Shown here: positions 35,852 through 47,100 of the stretch, one piece after another
Layout: each line of letters begins with the position of its first letter
Numbering within the stretch: the stretch's first letter is position 1
From: Topomyia yanbarensis
Lineage: Eukaryota; Arthropoda; Insecta; Diptera; Culicidae
Direction: 5' to 3'
Assembly (NCBI RefSeq): GCF_030247195.1
Contig: NC_080671.1
Coordinates: 99,621,845-99,685,844 of the forward strand
DNA length: 64,000 bases
The notes under the pieces: model-generated
The model's input: the letters and a program-made list of their open reading frames with translations, nothing else
The model's database searches: none
Told to the model about the DNA's origin: nothing
Position numbers and translations under genes: made by a program

Positions 35852-37298
35852 GGTTGCACAGAGAATGCGCAAAATTCGCAAACGAAAGAAGCAGTTTTTT
35901 TCCACACCGTATGTCAGATCTTCATAAAAATCAATCAGCGTATGTAGAATTTTTTATTTTTTATTATAATTCGTTTATTTGACACGGCTCATAGCGGTAG
36001 CTTAACGGAGCCGTGGATCTTTTATATGTTTACAAATGTAAAAATAAAAATATAAACAAATATTATAATATTGGATCTCACGCGCGCAACTTTTTATTGC
36101 TAACGGAGACCTTCTTTCGCGGGGCTTGCTGGCAATCTGCATCTGGGGGGTCGTTTAATTCTTGTTTTTCACGTCCAGGTCGAAGCCGGCTTGGTATTCG
36201 CGATCAGATGTTTTTCCCTGTTTCTTGCACTTATTGTGGACCAACGTAAATCCGTCACTGTTATTGTTATCCTTGCCAATGTTGCTTACAGTTGATTTTG
36301 CAGTACTGGATGCTTCTTTTGTGGTTGTCATTATGGTCTGTGTAACTGCTCCCACAAATTTGGCCACCGTTTGTGGTTCAGGCATTGGTATTGAAAACTC
36401 TGTTTTGGGTTGGTTTGCCGTAGATGAGTTGGCAATCGGTTGAGATGCGTCTTCCTCTGCATCTTCCGCGCAAGGTTGTCCATGATGAGCTGTCTGATTA
36501 CAATACTTGCACGTAGGAATTTGCCCCTCATGGGTGCATAGCGTAGTTTGCATAATTGTAGTTCCGTGAGTTTTGAGTTTTATTGTCAAGTAGGAGGGTA
36601 TAGGCTTTTCAACCCGCATCCTCACTACAAAAACGCCGTTAGGAGTACCCGGGAAGAAGTTTCTCCAAGTATCAGGTGTAACGGATTCTACTTCTCCGTA
36701 TTGCGACATGCATTTTGCAATTGGCTCAGAAGGGGTACGAGGTGATAGGTCATATAACCTTACATCTATGTAATCATTCTCAATATATACGGGAATCTTA
36801 ATTCCAACGTTGTCACTTTCAACCACGTGTTTTAAGTTGTTCTTCAAAACGAAACGCTCGGCTTGTGCTAACGTGTTGAATGATATTAACACTGCACTGC
36901 GAAGATGATGATACTGAAGGTACAACACTTCCGTAAGTCCTAGTTGCATTTTTACCTTCAGAAGGTATTCCACTTCACTAAAACTCGGTCGTTTTAAACA
37001 AAATTTAAAGCCAACGACCGCAACGTTGGGCCGAAGTAGAGCTTTTTCGTCAACTTTACTCATGATGACAAGAATAATCCGATGTTTCCTTTGTTCTCGA
37101 GGCAATGCACACTAGATCGAGAGGCCTGTTGTTCACTTGGCTCGATTGTACGTCTGACTGCGGCTGAAGTAGAAAGTAGACTGCGCGTATGCAGAATGTT
37201 GTTACAGTACTGCTGATTGATTTTTATGAAGATCTGACATACGGTGTGGAAAAAACTGCTTTTTTCGTTTGCGAATTTTGCGCATTCTCTGTGCAACC
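35852..37298. mobile_element. TTAA-flanked element with about 87-bp inverted repeats carrying a gag-like gene
   Basis: The outer ends are GGTTGCACAGAGAATGCGC and its reverse complement; the match runs about 87 bp inward with two or three differences (35852-35938 and 37212-37298). TTAA abuts both ends (35848-35851 and 37299-37302), and removing the element with one TTAA rejoins the R1 3' UTR without a gap. A TTAA target is the mark of piggyBac-type transposition, but piggyBac ends normally start CC(C/T)T, not GGTT. The only gene inside is a gag-like ORF on the minus strand; no transposase frame exists. Confidence 0.85.
36155..37063 (-). CDS. gag-like zinc-knuckle protein inside the TTAA element
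   Basis: The frame is open from 37105; the start at 37063 (MSKVDEKALLRPNVAVVGFK) is preferred because residues upstream are less coding-like, giving 302 residues. It contains segments such as IPVYIENDYIDVRLYDLSPR and MSQYGEVESVTPDTW, which resemble an RNA-recognition-like fold of LINE ORF1/gag proteins, then one CCHC knuckle CKYCNQTAHHGQPC (C-x2-C-x4-H-x4-C), then a Ser/Thr/Gln-rich tail ending in a basic stretch. No reverse transcriptase or transposase accompanies it. It is uninterrupted, unlike most coding relics in the window. A degenerate relative is at 23225-23450. Binding of nucleic acid is inferred from the knuckle; the role is unknown. Confidence 0.75.
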   Translation of the reverse strand: MSKVDEKALLRPNVAVVGFKFCLKRPSFSEVEYLLKVKMQLGLTEVLYLQYHHLRSAVLISFNTLAQAERFVLKNNLKHVVESDNVGIKIPVYIENDYIDVRLYDLSPRTPSEPIAKCMSQYGEVESVTPDTWRNFFPGTPNGVFVVRMRVEKPIPSYLTIKLKTHGTTIMQTTLCTHEGQIPTCKYCNQTAHHGQPCAEDAEEDASQPIANSSTANQPKTEFSIPMPEPQTVAKFVGAVTQTIMTTTKEASSTAKSTVSNIGKDNNNSDGFTLVHNKCKKQGKTSDREYQAGFDLDVKNKN

Positions 37299-37479
37299 TT
37301 AATGGCAGCGTCACCATTCGAGCCCGACACGCCCCCAGTGCACCCCGTGCGGTAGCTTGGACCCTACCAATAGCACGTGTACTGGGCTAGGACGTAAAGG
37401 TCTTCTCCATTGTAAAAAAACACGACAATTGCTAGACCAATAGAGAAGTTATGACATACCAATCAAAGTTAAACCACCT

Positions 37480-38260
37480 TCAAAGGATGATGCCTGGTGC
37501 ACACATAGTTTGTTATACCGGGAGTTCTTTGTTGGAGGGCAGAGTACCGGTGCCTATTGTCGTGAAATGAGATTAGACCAATATAATTCGCTTGGTAGAT
37601 ACTGTATCGTATTCCAAGCAAAAATTTTCGCAATTCTGTGTGGCGTACAGTCGTCCCTTCAATAGGGATTTTTTTTTGCAAAAGAATACATTTTTGCTCT
37701 GACAGTTGGGCTACCCTGAAAGCACTTAGCTCAGCAGATTCGAGATCGAAATTAGTAATCGCATGTCGTACTCAAATCGAAGAACTTAGCATTTCAAATT
37801 CTGTTTACCTTCTATGGGTACCCGGTCATTCTGGTATTATCGCAAAGGACGATTTAGCTAGACCTGGCGCTGCGACTGACTTCGTTGGACCAGAACCAGT
37901 TCTACTTCTACCAATGTCGATAAGCTGGATAAGGCATAAGATTTGCTCTTGGGCTGCATCCGAACATGCCAACCAATGGGGTAGCTTGCAAACTTGCGTT
38001 GAAACTAAATCTTTTCTGTCGGATGTGAGTGCGAAAATGTCAAAGAATTTTGTTGTATTTTTCCAAGCACAATTGCAGTATTCTAATCAGAGCACAGACT
38101 GGACATTGTAAACTAAATTATTACATGGGTACTATTCAGCGTGCTAAGCATTATTCGTGTGGTCTTTGTGAATCCGATTACGGAACTACATATCATTTAG
38201 CGATTTAGCGAGAGTTCCGGATTTTGCAAGATTTTGTAGGTCTTTATTAGTAGGGTTACT
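37480..38260 (+). pseudogene. LINE fragment with RNase H domain (I/LOA-type)
   Basis: Pieces read REMRLDQYNSLGRYCIVFQA (the lead into RNase H), HFCSDSWATLKALSSADSRS, VYLLWVPGHSGI and FVGPEPVLLLPMS, followed after a frameshift by GTIQRAKHYSCGLCESDYGT, the C-terminal finger region. The usual GNExADxLAR is decayed to AKDDLAR. This RNase H-bearing C-terminus differs from the R1 element just upstream, so they are separate insertions. The 5' part and 3' UTR are not recognised. Confidence 0.75.
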
Positions 38261-38269
38261 GTGCCCTAA

Positions 38270-41200
38270 TTCATCTTAGCACCTCTGTTCATCCCACCCA
38301 TTTGAACACATTAGTTAGAGCGGTGTCTGCTATCTCTATTCAACGCATCAGCTCAAATGGTAGGATGAATAAGGGTGTGTTGTACTCGACTTTTCGCTTC
38401 AATCTAACGACAGTATTTTATATTTTTCAAGCCAGATTTTTTATTGATCGTCTTCTTAAGAACAAAGCAAAGATGTTGATACCTATTTAAGCGCAATCTA
38501 ATCAGTTTAAGCCGATTTATCAGCGAAATAGTGTGACATCGTGACTAATGAGATGAATAAGGGCACGTCTACCCTAGTATAATTTTGGAATAGATTGAAG
38601 AAATTGGGTAATATAGTTCAAAATTGGAAGTGCATTAAAATGAATCGATATTGAAAGACTGATCTCGCAGAAAAATGGGCTGAATTGTGGAGGATGTGAA
38701 AACATAAAGAATGATTTGGCGGGTGAAATTGAAGAAACAAACAAAAAACATTCACGGGGACTGCCAGTTCCAAACCAGCTCTTGCATGCATTCAAAAAAA
38801 AACTTGTATTCGAAAACAATTGTAAATTTACACACATATTTAAAGATTTTAACAAAAGTTAGCATTTTTATAGGAGCTAGCGTAAAAAAGATCTATCTGT
38901 ATTAATTATATTTTGTCAACCAACTTAACATGTATATACTTTTAAGCATTGGAGCAGGTGGTAACTATTAATTTTAAAATTGCTTTATACTTTCACTATC
39001 ACTGTTGTAGTAAGTAGGTATACATTATAATGAAAAATAATCATACCTCGGATTTATAATAAGAGCAACCGTATCAGCACTCGCACGGATTGTCTTATTG
39101 AATATTTTCTCTCGGTAAACATATGTACAAAACGGTATGAGATGGAAATCCTCAACACATGCAACAAATGCTAGGAAATGAGTAAATGCTGTACCTTGCT
39201 TTTGTATAACGTCATTATGCCAAAGTGATGTAGCCGTCTTGAGATTAGTTTTCTGTCAAACATATGTCAAACTTACAATGCAGAAGGAATTCAGCCAGCA
39301 AAGGCTTTATATAGTTTCCATCAAGGAATACAATAAAACAGTGTTCTCTCTTCAACTGTTGAAGCACTTACAACTAGGACCAACTAGCGAAAAGTACGTG
39401 AATGTCAAAAATCTAGAAAAAAGTTCGAACGAAACAAAAAAACACACGCACAAACTTAAAGAACAAGTAAAACACGGTGTTAGGGTAAAACAAACTTGTC
39501 ACTTGTACTTGAATACGGAACTAGATATCAAGATATTCACTCACATGACGGCGACAAATCGGAGTCGGTTCGGTTTTTCAGTTTGCGCTGTTTCCGATTG
39601 GATGATTCAAAATTTAAATTGGAAAACACAATCTGGCCGATACAGCAGTAGTGCGGTGGTGGCAGGTTTGGTGCATGCGTTCGTTTTGCTTTTTTTGTTT
39701 TGGGTTTATGAATTTTGCATTGTACAATGAAGCGGAAACGTATCTTCTATTGCTTCAATCATCGTTACAGATTGGCGAGAAAAGGCGGAAGATTTACTCA
39801 AATGAAGCCTAAGGAGTAAGAAAAGAGTAAATGAATAATAGTGTAATAAAGTTAGCTTATTTCGATTTGGTTTCCATCCTTTCGAGAAACAACCGTTTCC
39901 AAACGTTATAAAATAAATAAGCTAAACTTCGAAAAACTGTCAGTAAATTTTGTCCAGCGCCAGCCAGAACAGCTGCTTAAAAATCACATCAGCATTGTAT
40001 AACTACTGTAAACAAAGTAAAATTTTTTGGTGCTGTTGCATCATCAATCAACAAACTCCACAATTCGCAGTGTATACAACTTGCGTGCAAGTTTCTTTTT
40101 ATAATTCGTTACAGGGAGCGACATGTAACTAAGTCTGCTCTGATGTAATAAACCCTTGACAAAATTATGCGTATACATATATAAATAATTAATTTTCAAT
40201 AGAACGACCCGAAATGCAGTCCAAGATTGACTAAATAATATTACCCAAATGAAGGATATTTCGTTATAACAATCTCGAAGTGCTGAAATCGCCCCACATC
40301 AAAATTTCAAGTGTAGTGATTCATATTTCTGACGACTTATTTAAAAAAAATCAAATCACCTTAAACTACAGCTACAAGTTAAGCATATGTCCTGTCCCTA
40401 TCCTTAAAAGATATTGAAATATTTTCTATCACATTAATCATATGCTAAAATAGCACGTGGATCCTGATATGTGCGACAATGATTTAGACGCTCCAAACCA
40501 TGCTTCCTCATGTACTTGCGTTCATTACTAGTGTAACTTTTTCAATCATTCTCCTTTGTTGTTTCATTTCTACAAATCCCTCCCAGTCAGACATTCAACA
40601 GCATTCGGCTTTCCCGTGCTTTTCTGCCGACGAGACCAATGTTTTAGATGGAATCTAGCCCACTTATTCAAATGGTCCTATGTGCAAATCAGAGCTTCCG
40701 TTATCTCGATCCTTCCTACGTATCCTCCTTGACTGTGCACAATTGGTCTGCTAGTCGAAATTAAACTCTTTCGATAAATACTGAGAAATTATTGGTAAAA
40801 TGGAGCCGTAATAATCGAACGAGAACGAAAACAAAGAGTGGTTCTCATTCGCGCATAGGACACATAAATAAGTTTGCTTACTAACTCAACTATCCTCGCT
40901 AAACTGTTTGCAATTCTACAGCAAACCCTGTTCTTTCGGATCTGGCAATGACAAACAAAGCAGGACAAAGATGGACACATTTAGGCGAGGGGATCGGTCA
41001 TTCGAATGGTAACAACGAAAGAAAAGACGGTGGTCGGATTTGGTTTGTTTTGAGCGACAAACTACATGTGTATTCGATCTGTTTTTTGTTATGCTTGTTT
41101 AATACAATGAGATATTGGATACAACAATCAGTGGAAAGCTGTCGGGTGACACTGAGAGCAAGTAAAAAAAACAACAACATAATAAACATATGAGAAGCAG

Positions 41201-41840
41201 TTAATGACCATCAAACGTGCTGCGATGACTCACTTCTAAGCGAGAAACAAATATTGATTTTTTTACAGCTGTCCTTACATCACTATGGCATAATGCAGTT
41301 CAAACGGAAATTATGAAACCGATAATGGAGTTAGTTGTGGGACAATACTTTGCCAGATCGTGTTAAAAATTTACATTGAAAAGTGACACAGTCTCACAAA
41401 CGAACAAACCGCGAAAAGTGTGCTACGTGTATTGCGTATTTGCTTGTAAAGTGTGCTACGTTAAAAAACGTATTACTGTATTCTACGATGTACAATGCGG
41501 ATACTACTACACACACACAGATGGGTTGTGTTATGGGTGGGATCAAATGGCCGTATTCTGGCAAGTGCCTACTGGTTGAACTTGCACGTCTGGCGCGTTC
41601 ATTGGTCTATATTACAAATCCTACTTGTATATGATTATATTTTCATGTCTTTTTATGTTACGGTACACTTTAAGAGAGGAATATGTGGAAATAAACAATA
41701 GATGTAAAATATTTTAATAACTTGTAGTATAATCTAGAGAATGTGCGTTTTTTTTTTCTGTAGTCGAGCTCCATTCGCGCGTGGATTTTTTTTGTGTGTA
41801 GGCGTAAGGTGTAATCTATCTTCGATAGTATTGGTTGTAC
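38270..41840. other. AT-rich intron 6 DNA near exon 6
   Basis: About 3.5 kb without a supported feature. A 163-codon plus-strand frame at 39239-39730 has no family signature, no matching splice context and AT-driven composition, so I do not call it a gene. Confidence 0.45.
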
Positions 41841-41844
41841 CTAC

Positions 41845-41983
41845 CTGGACCGATACCCATTTGTGGAGGACCAGGACGGAGCATGTTTCCGCCTATCAAC
41901 GCTGCTCCTGGAGGACCAATAGCTAGCCCCTGTCGCATCATCGGTGGCATGAGCTGCATCTGGTGATTTAGTGAAACTGGTAC
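41845..41983 (-). CDS. BuGZ: BuGZ exon 6: Gly/Pro/Met-rich segment
   Basis: The acceptor TTTTAG opens a phase-0 exon VPVSLNHQMQLMPPMMRQGL, continuing AIGPPGAALIGGNML and RPGPPQMGIGP, with a GTAGGT donor leaving phase 1. A nearby second CAG cannot be used because it runs into TAA. Intron 5 is only about 200 bp, so exons 5 and 6 form a close pair isolated between two giant introns. Composition matches the Pro/Gly/Met-rich C-terminal half of BuGZ proteins. Confidence 0.76.
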
Positions 41984-42186
41984 CTAAAACAGAAAAACGA
42001 AAATATCAAATCATTGACTAACTAAAACACGCCCTAAATTAGTATCTGCTAGTCTGCAATATTACTCAAGCTTAGTGTTGATTTGTCTGACTGAAACACA
42101 ACAACTGTTAACACACATTCTACTAAATAGAAGTTAAGATCTTTAGTTTTACTACTACCCTAACTACTACATACACTAAAACTGAC

Positions 42187-42345
42187 CATTCCCATTGGTA
42201 CGCCGGATCGGGATGCTGCAGCGGAAGCGGCTGCTGCATTCGCTGCCTGAAACCGTTGGATCATGGCAGCCCGATTCAGTTCCTCGATCTGCTTCTGGTG
42301 GTGGTTTGCGGCGGCAGCTTGAGCGTGCGCTATCACGGCTGCTTG
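42187..42345 (-). CDS. BuGZ: BuGZ exon 5: Ala/Gln-rich segment
   Basis: An acceptor with a pyrimidine tract (CTTCTCAG) opens a phase-0 exon reading QAAVIAHAQAAAANHHQKQ, then IEELNRAAMIQRFQAANAAA and RSGVPMGM, and closes at a GTCAGT donor in phase 0. It lies 16.8 kb downstream of exon 4. The link to BuGZ rests on phase compatibility at both ends, the same strand, the composition, and the absence of any other host gene on this strand between them. The residues themselves are low complexity and weakly diagnostic. Confidence 0.75.
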
Positions 42346-42349
42346 CTGA

Positions 42350-42875
42350 GAAGATGAGGGAAGAAAGAGAATAGATTTTTCCGGTTGGCGATTCATACTG
42401 GTAGGTTACGACAATAATGGCCATATTAAAATTAAACTGGGTAAATGTCACTGGTAATCAAGATTTATAAGAACGAAGTGATTTTTAAACTTATTAGAAC
42501 GAAGTGATTTTATCTTAAAAACTATTTTCAGTAAAATATTTAGACAAAAAAACACAAAAATGCTGCAAATTAAATGTGTTCGTTCCGTAATTAAAAAATG
42601 GATTTCGAACCCACTTATAGCCTGCGCTGATTGCTTCCTACGATTTGACCGACAAGCGAGCATATTGTTGCGTTGTTCGCACCGCCCCATGGATGACTAT
42701 GAACAGCATTTCGGTATTTTTTGGTTCGTTTTTTATGCTTTGATCGCTCCGATTGTTTTTATTATTCGACGTATTTTATAATGGTTCAATTGTTATGTTT
42801 CGCACTAATTACAAAGAACTCAAATTATTTTTTTTTGCAAGCTAGTTCGTTTTCACAGTTTTATAGCATCGAAAA
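42350..42875. other. start of intron 4 on the plus-strand map; non-coding
   Basis: Nothing recognised beyond the acceptor of exon 5. Confidence 0.4.
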
Positions 42876-42884
42876 TGGGACAGA

Positions 42885-43040
42885 AAATGGGTGAATATTA
42901 CGAAGTTGATAAGTGGATTATCTTCTTGCACTACACCTGGGTTAGAATCCCAACCCAGCGAATGACGACACAGCATAAATGATCCTAAGGATTGAAAAAC
43001 TCTACAAGGAAAACAAAACATAGTACACAAAATTTGCTTA
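42885..43040 (+). mobile_element. tRNA-derived SINE fragment, degenerate
   Basis: A B-box-like GGGTTAGAATCCCAACC follows TTGCACTACACCT, with a decayed A-box TTACGAAGTTGATAAG about 30 bp upstream. The arrangement parallels the better SINE at 61284-61439. Confidence 0.45.
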
Positions 43041-43049
43041 TGATCAGTA

Positions 43050-44130
43050 GAGTATTTCATCTCCTTAAAGCTGTAGCAAAGATCGTGAAGAAAGTTAGAT
43101 CAAGAAAACAACTCGATGCCGTTCAATTGAAGCCTCTTCAGTGCCGGACGAATGTGGTCCTTGAAACAGCCAACACCATTCACCCCACGTATGATCAAAT
43201 TGAATCGGTAATCACACCGTCGATTTCATCTATGTGAACGGACAGGTTAACGCGGTAGCTCTCATAAAGGACTTGTCGCCAGTAATGTCATTTGCTTGCA
43301 TTAGACTGGAGAATATAATTCTGAGCATATGAGGGCAAACTTTCGAGACATTTGCAACAGCTGATATTTTTGCTTCAGTTGTTTCAAAATCTTTGACCGA
43401 AAGAAAATCAGATATGGTCTGACCGAGGTGAAGGCGTCTAATTTTTAAACGGGAATCAAAGTCTTCGATGACGAATCTTGTTCGACATCCATTTAACCCG
43501 CTTGGTCTTTTTTACGAGATTTCATTTATATGTCAGCATAGAACCGGCGCAAAGTGAAAACTTGAAGAATAAGAATGAAGAGACAGAAATGACGAAAGAT
43601 ACGAGAAATTGAAAGATGAGTCACGGGATAATAAACCAAACATGTGGTCACTTATCTTTACTCGATGTATGACTAGATGCTAATTCATGGCAATTAAAAT
43701 GTAATAATATGCACCGTAATCAACAATCCACCAAGCAGTTCACCGTCCCTAAAATTTTTTGGACTGTATAGTGACCTGGAAATATCACCCGAATGAAGAT
43801 CCGTTTTTATCAACCCGGTGGTGGATTTTAGGCTGATAAAACGGGGACACCGACAAAATCGGGACATACATTCTTCTTTCTTTTTAATGAACCAAAACTC
43901 TTAAAATATTCTTCTTTGGACCCTAAATATAGCCTCATAATCCTTTCGGATTATTTAGTTGAAATTTAGGGGGTCTACCAGTGGAATTTTTTTTTCGAGA
44001 GTTGACCTACTGGAGCTGTAGAGCTAGGTTCTCGGAAGGGCTCCCCGTCAGAATCACATACCACAATTTGCGGACGAGACAGGCAATGTCGCCCACTAAA
44101 ACACTGCTTTAGGCCAATTGTAGCGGGCCG
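43050..44130. other. intronic DNA, unrecognised
   Basis: No supported gene. At about 43988 the phrase CGAGAGTTGACCTACTGGAGC begins; it recurs near 46230, so it may be the edge of the repeat array that follows. Confidence 0.4.
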
Positions 44131-44139
44131 TGATTCTGA

Positions 44140-47100
44140 ATGTGATATTCATTGTACGGTTCAGGTATGTGCGGGCTCAGGGACTCGCGATCGCGTGTAT
44201 CATCGCGAAGGGCTCGAACATTTGTACGTTAACGTGCTCGATCGCGTGTGCATTTGTATGTCGTGTGTGCCAACGTGTATGTAACTTCGCGTGTGAAAAA
44301 TTCTATTTCATAACCGTGTGCCTTTCGCATATTCGCGTGTGTTATAGAATGATCGCGTGCGGATCGTGAATCTGATACTTAATTTTTTCGTGTTCGGTTC
44401 AGAACAAAAGAAGAAAGTGGCTTTTTCCATATCACTAGAGTTTTTTTCAGTCATGAACGTGTGGTCTAGTGGATATGAGCTTTATTTTTTTATTGGTCCA
44501 ACTGAATGTATGGACCTAAATTGCTAGAATGAAGGCTAAAGATTTCCGGACGTTACCGATTCATTATCGCGCGCGTTTGAGGGTTCGAAATTAAACTTTC
44601 GTTGCCCTGAAAGTTATGAAAATAGTGCTGTCTTTGGCTACCCGGCGAGTTGAACCTTCAATCAAGTGAACCTTGACGTATTTGTTATGGTCACCAGTTA
44701 TACCGTTGGTGATAAGCGGAAATATAGTCCAGATGGTATCATCCGAAACATGTGATCTAAAGGGCTTGGGATCGAATTTTTTTTTTATCCCTTTATGGGC
44801 AGCTAGGGCCGAGGGTGGTGGCTAGCAGGTTTCATACATCCTTGACCTGACGGACAAAGCTATGGTGCCTTGAACACAGGCAACGCAGATCCAAGGCCAT
44901 CATTGAAATGATAAGTTCTGCGTTTGAGATGTACTTCCCCCGGTTGCCAGACGACTACCTGTAATTATTACTTGTTGCTTTGTATGTATGAATCTAATGT
45001 TCAGTCCTGGGTGGTGTATGCGTGAAAGGTGTGGTTTTTAGCGTTCGAGTCCAGGAGTGCATATCTGTCTGGGTTAGCGTGGGCGTTTACTAATTGTGTA
45101 ATAGTGTGATCGCTAAAGGCTCGAGCATTTGAATGCTAGCGTGTCTCTAACTTTGCGTGCATAAATCCGGTTTTAGATCCGTGTTGCCATTCGCACATTC
45201 ACGTGTATTCTCGAACGATCGCGCGCGGACCGTGAATCTAATAATTAATTTTCAGTGTATGGTGGTATGGTGTATGTTGTCTAGTGAATATGAGCATCAT
45301 CGGTCCAACTGAAGGCATGAGTCTAGGCTGATCGAGAGTAGAGAATTCCGAACGTAGCCGGTCTATGATCGCGCGAGTGGTGGGTTAATGCTTGAAAACG
45401 CGGTTGTAAAGTTATAGGTGCTGAAAAGTTCACTTAAGTAAAGGGGTGTTGGCGAAATTGCGAGCGTAGGTGTGTGTGGATGATTGAAATTGTAATGTAA
45501 GTTCGCGTTTTTGACCAGGTTTTGTGTTATCGCGAAAGTTAGGGGCGTTTGCACGTTTTGGATGTGAATGTATATGGGAGAATATCAGTATGAACCCAAC
45601 TCAAGATACAGTAATAAAAGGAAAAATACCATGCCGAATGTTTCTTTTTTTAGGTCAATAACCGTGCATTGAAGAATGCTCAAAAACTCTGAACTAGGCC
45701 CCGTCGAGTCCAGTCTGTCCGTCTCGTCCTGTCGTGTCTGGGGTTTCCAGGTTACATGCATTCACCAGATGAGACTAGCTTATGTCAGCTTACTTGTGCA
45801 CTGGTTTCGTAGAATCGAGGCGATCATAGAAATGATAGATCCTACGAGTGAATGCACTTGGCCCAGTTACCTGTCAAGCATGTGTGTATTTGTGTGTGTT
45901 GAGATATGTGTGGAGCCTGTAAATAATATTTTAATACGAATAATATTTTATACGTTAAAATAAGAAATGTGTAACATACTACTTGCAGTTTGTTGATCGT
46001 TCCTACTTATCTGATTCCATCGAGTATGAGAATACATCTCCATTATTCTAAAACCTGGCAACGTCTGATGGCAGAGAAGAATCATTGTTGGCAGCAATGT
46101 TGCTCTTCTTGGATGTATGAGCTCGAAAATGTCATCACAAGAATATAACGCATGAGATCGAAAATAAATAAAAATAAAATAAAGAGAAGAGTTAGTATTA
46201 TTATTGAGTATTAATAACATGCTGATTTTTTTTTCGAGAGTTGTCCTACTGGAGCTGTTTCAATTGATTCAATTAAGGTATGGACCTAGACTTCTGGAAT
46301 CGAGGATAGACTCCCGGACGTGAACGATTCATGAATGCGCGAGAGCGGGGGACTGTAGGTTCACGCTTGAGACCGCGTCCGAGTGATTACAAGTGCTGAG
46401 ACGTTCATACTATCACCGGGATGTTATAATGTCTGGAAGAGCGCGAGTATAGGTTGCGTGGATGGCCGCGAAGGGCTCAAGCATTTTTATATTTGTCTGT
46501 TGCGTGTATGTGACTTTGTGTGTATACATTCGATTTTTATGTAGTTTAGTGGATATGAGCACTATATCTTCGATTGATCCACCTGAAGGCATTGGACTTA
46601 TGCTACTAGGGTAGAAAATAGGGGATTCCGGACGAAACCGATTCATGATCGTGCGAACACGGGCATTTGGAGGTTCACTCTCGAGACCGGGATTGTTAAT
46701 TTATAAGTGCTAAAGCATTCACTGCAGTCACCGGGGTGTTATACTTTTTACGAGATCGTGGGTGTGGTCGTGCGTGGATGATCGCGAAGGACTGGAGCGT
46801 TTGTATGTGGACGTTTTGTCGTGTGTGCTAGTATGTGTGTAACTTCGCGTGGACACATTATTTTTATAAGCGTGTGGCCATTAGAGTGACAGGAAAAAAA
46901 CTACCCCTGTTGGCCCACCCCTGAGTCGATTCCTAGTCCCGTCAGGAGTACTTGGACCAAATTTGAAGCAAATCGGACAAATCTAGCTACCGGGCCAACG
47001 TTTCTGAAGTTTGTATGGGATTTTTCGACAATTTATATGGAGAAAACCAACTAGCTCGCATTTTCGCCGTTAGGTGGCACTGAATGCATCGTATTATCAC

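Larger units (their letters stand above)
32540..37420 (+). mobile_element. R1-clade non-LTR retrotransposon, 5'-truncated, with nested insert
   Basis: Similarity begins abruptly within the endonuclease domain at about 32540 and runs to CATTGTAAAAAAA at 37420. ORF1 and the first part of the endonuclease are absent, the usual result of incomplete reverse transcription at insertion. There is no RNase H domain after the reverse transcriptase, and a CCHC finger closes the ORF, as expected for the R1 clade. Its 3' UTR (GGAGTTTAGTCGGTATTAA... then GGCAGCGTCACCATTCG...) is split by the TTAA-flanked element at 35852-37298. High G+C marks it out from the intron. Confidence 0.88.

Noticed and set aside
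39239..39730. 163-codon open frame on the plus strand in BuGZ intron 6
   Set aside because: AT-driven composition, no domain, no splice partners on this strand; expected by chance in DNA this AT-rich.
42160..42396. Whole minus-strand frame starting MNRQPEKSILFLPSSSQ as a small protein
   Set aside because: The part before 42345 is intron with a pyrimidine tract and CTTCTCAG acceptor; only 42345-42187 is taken as exon 5.
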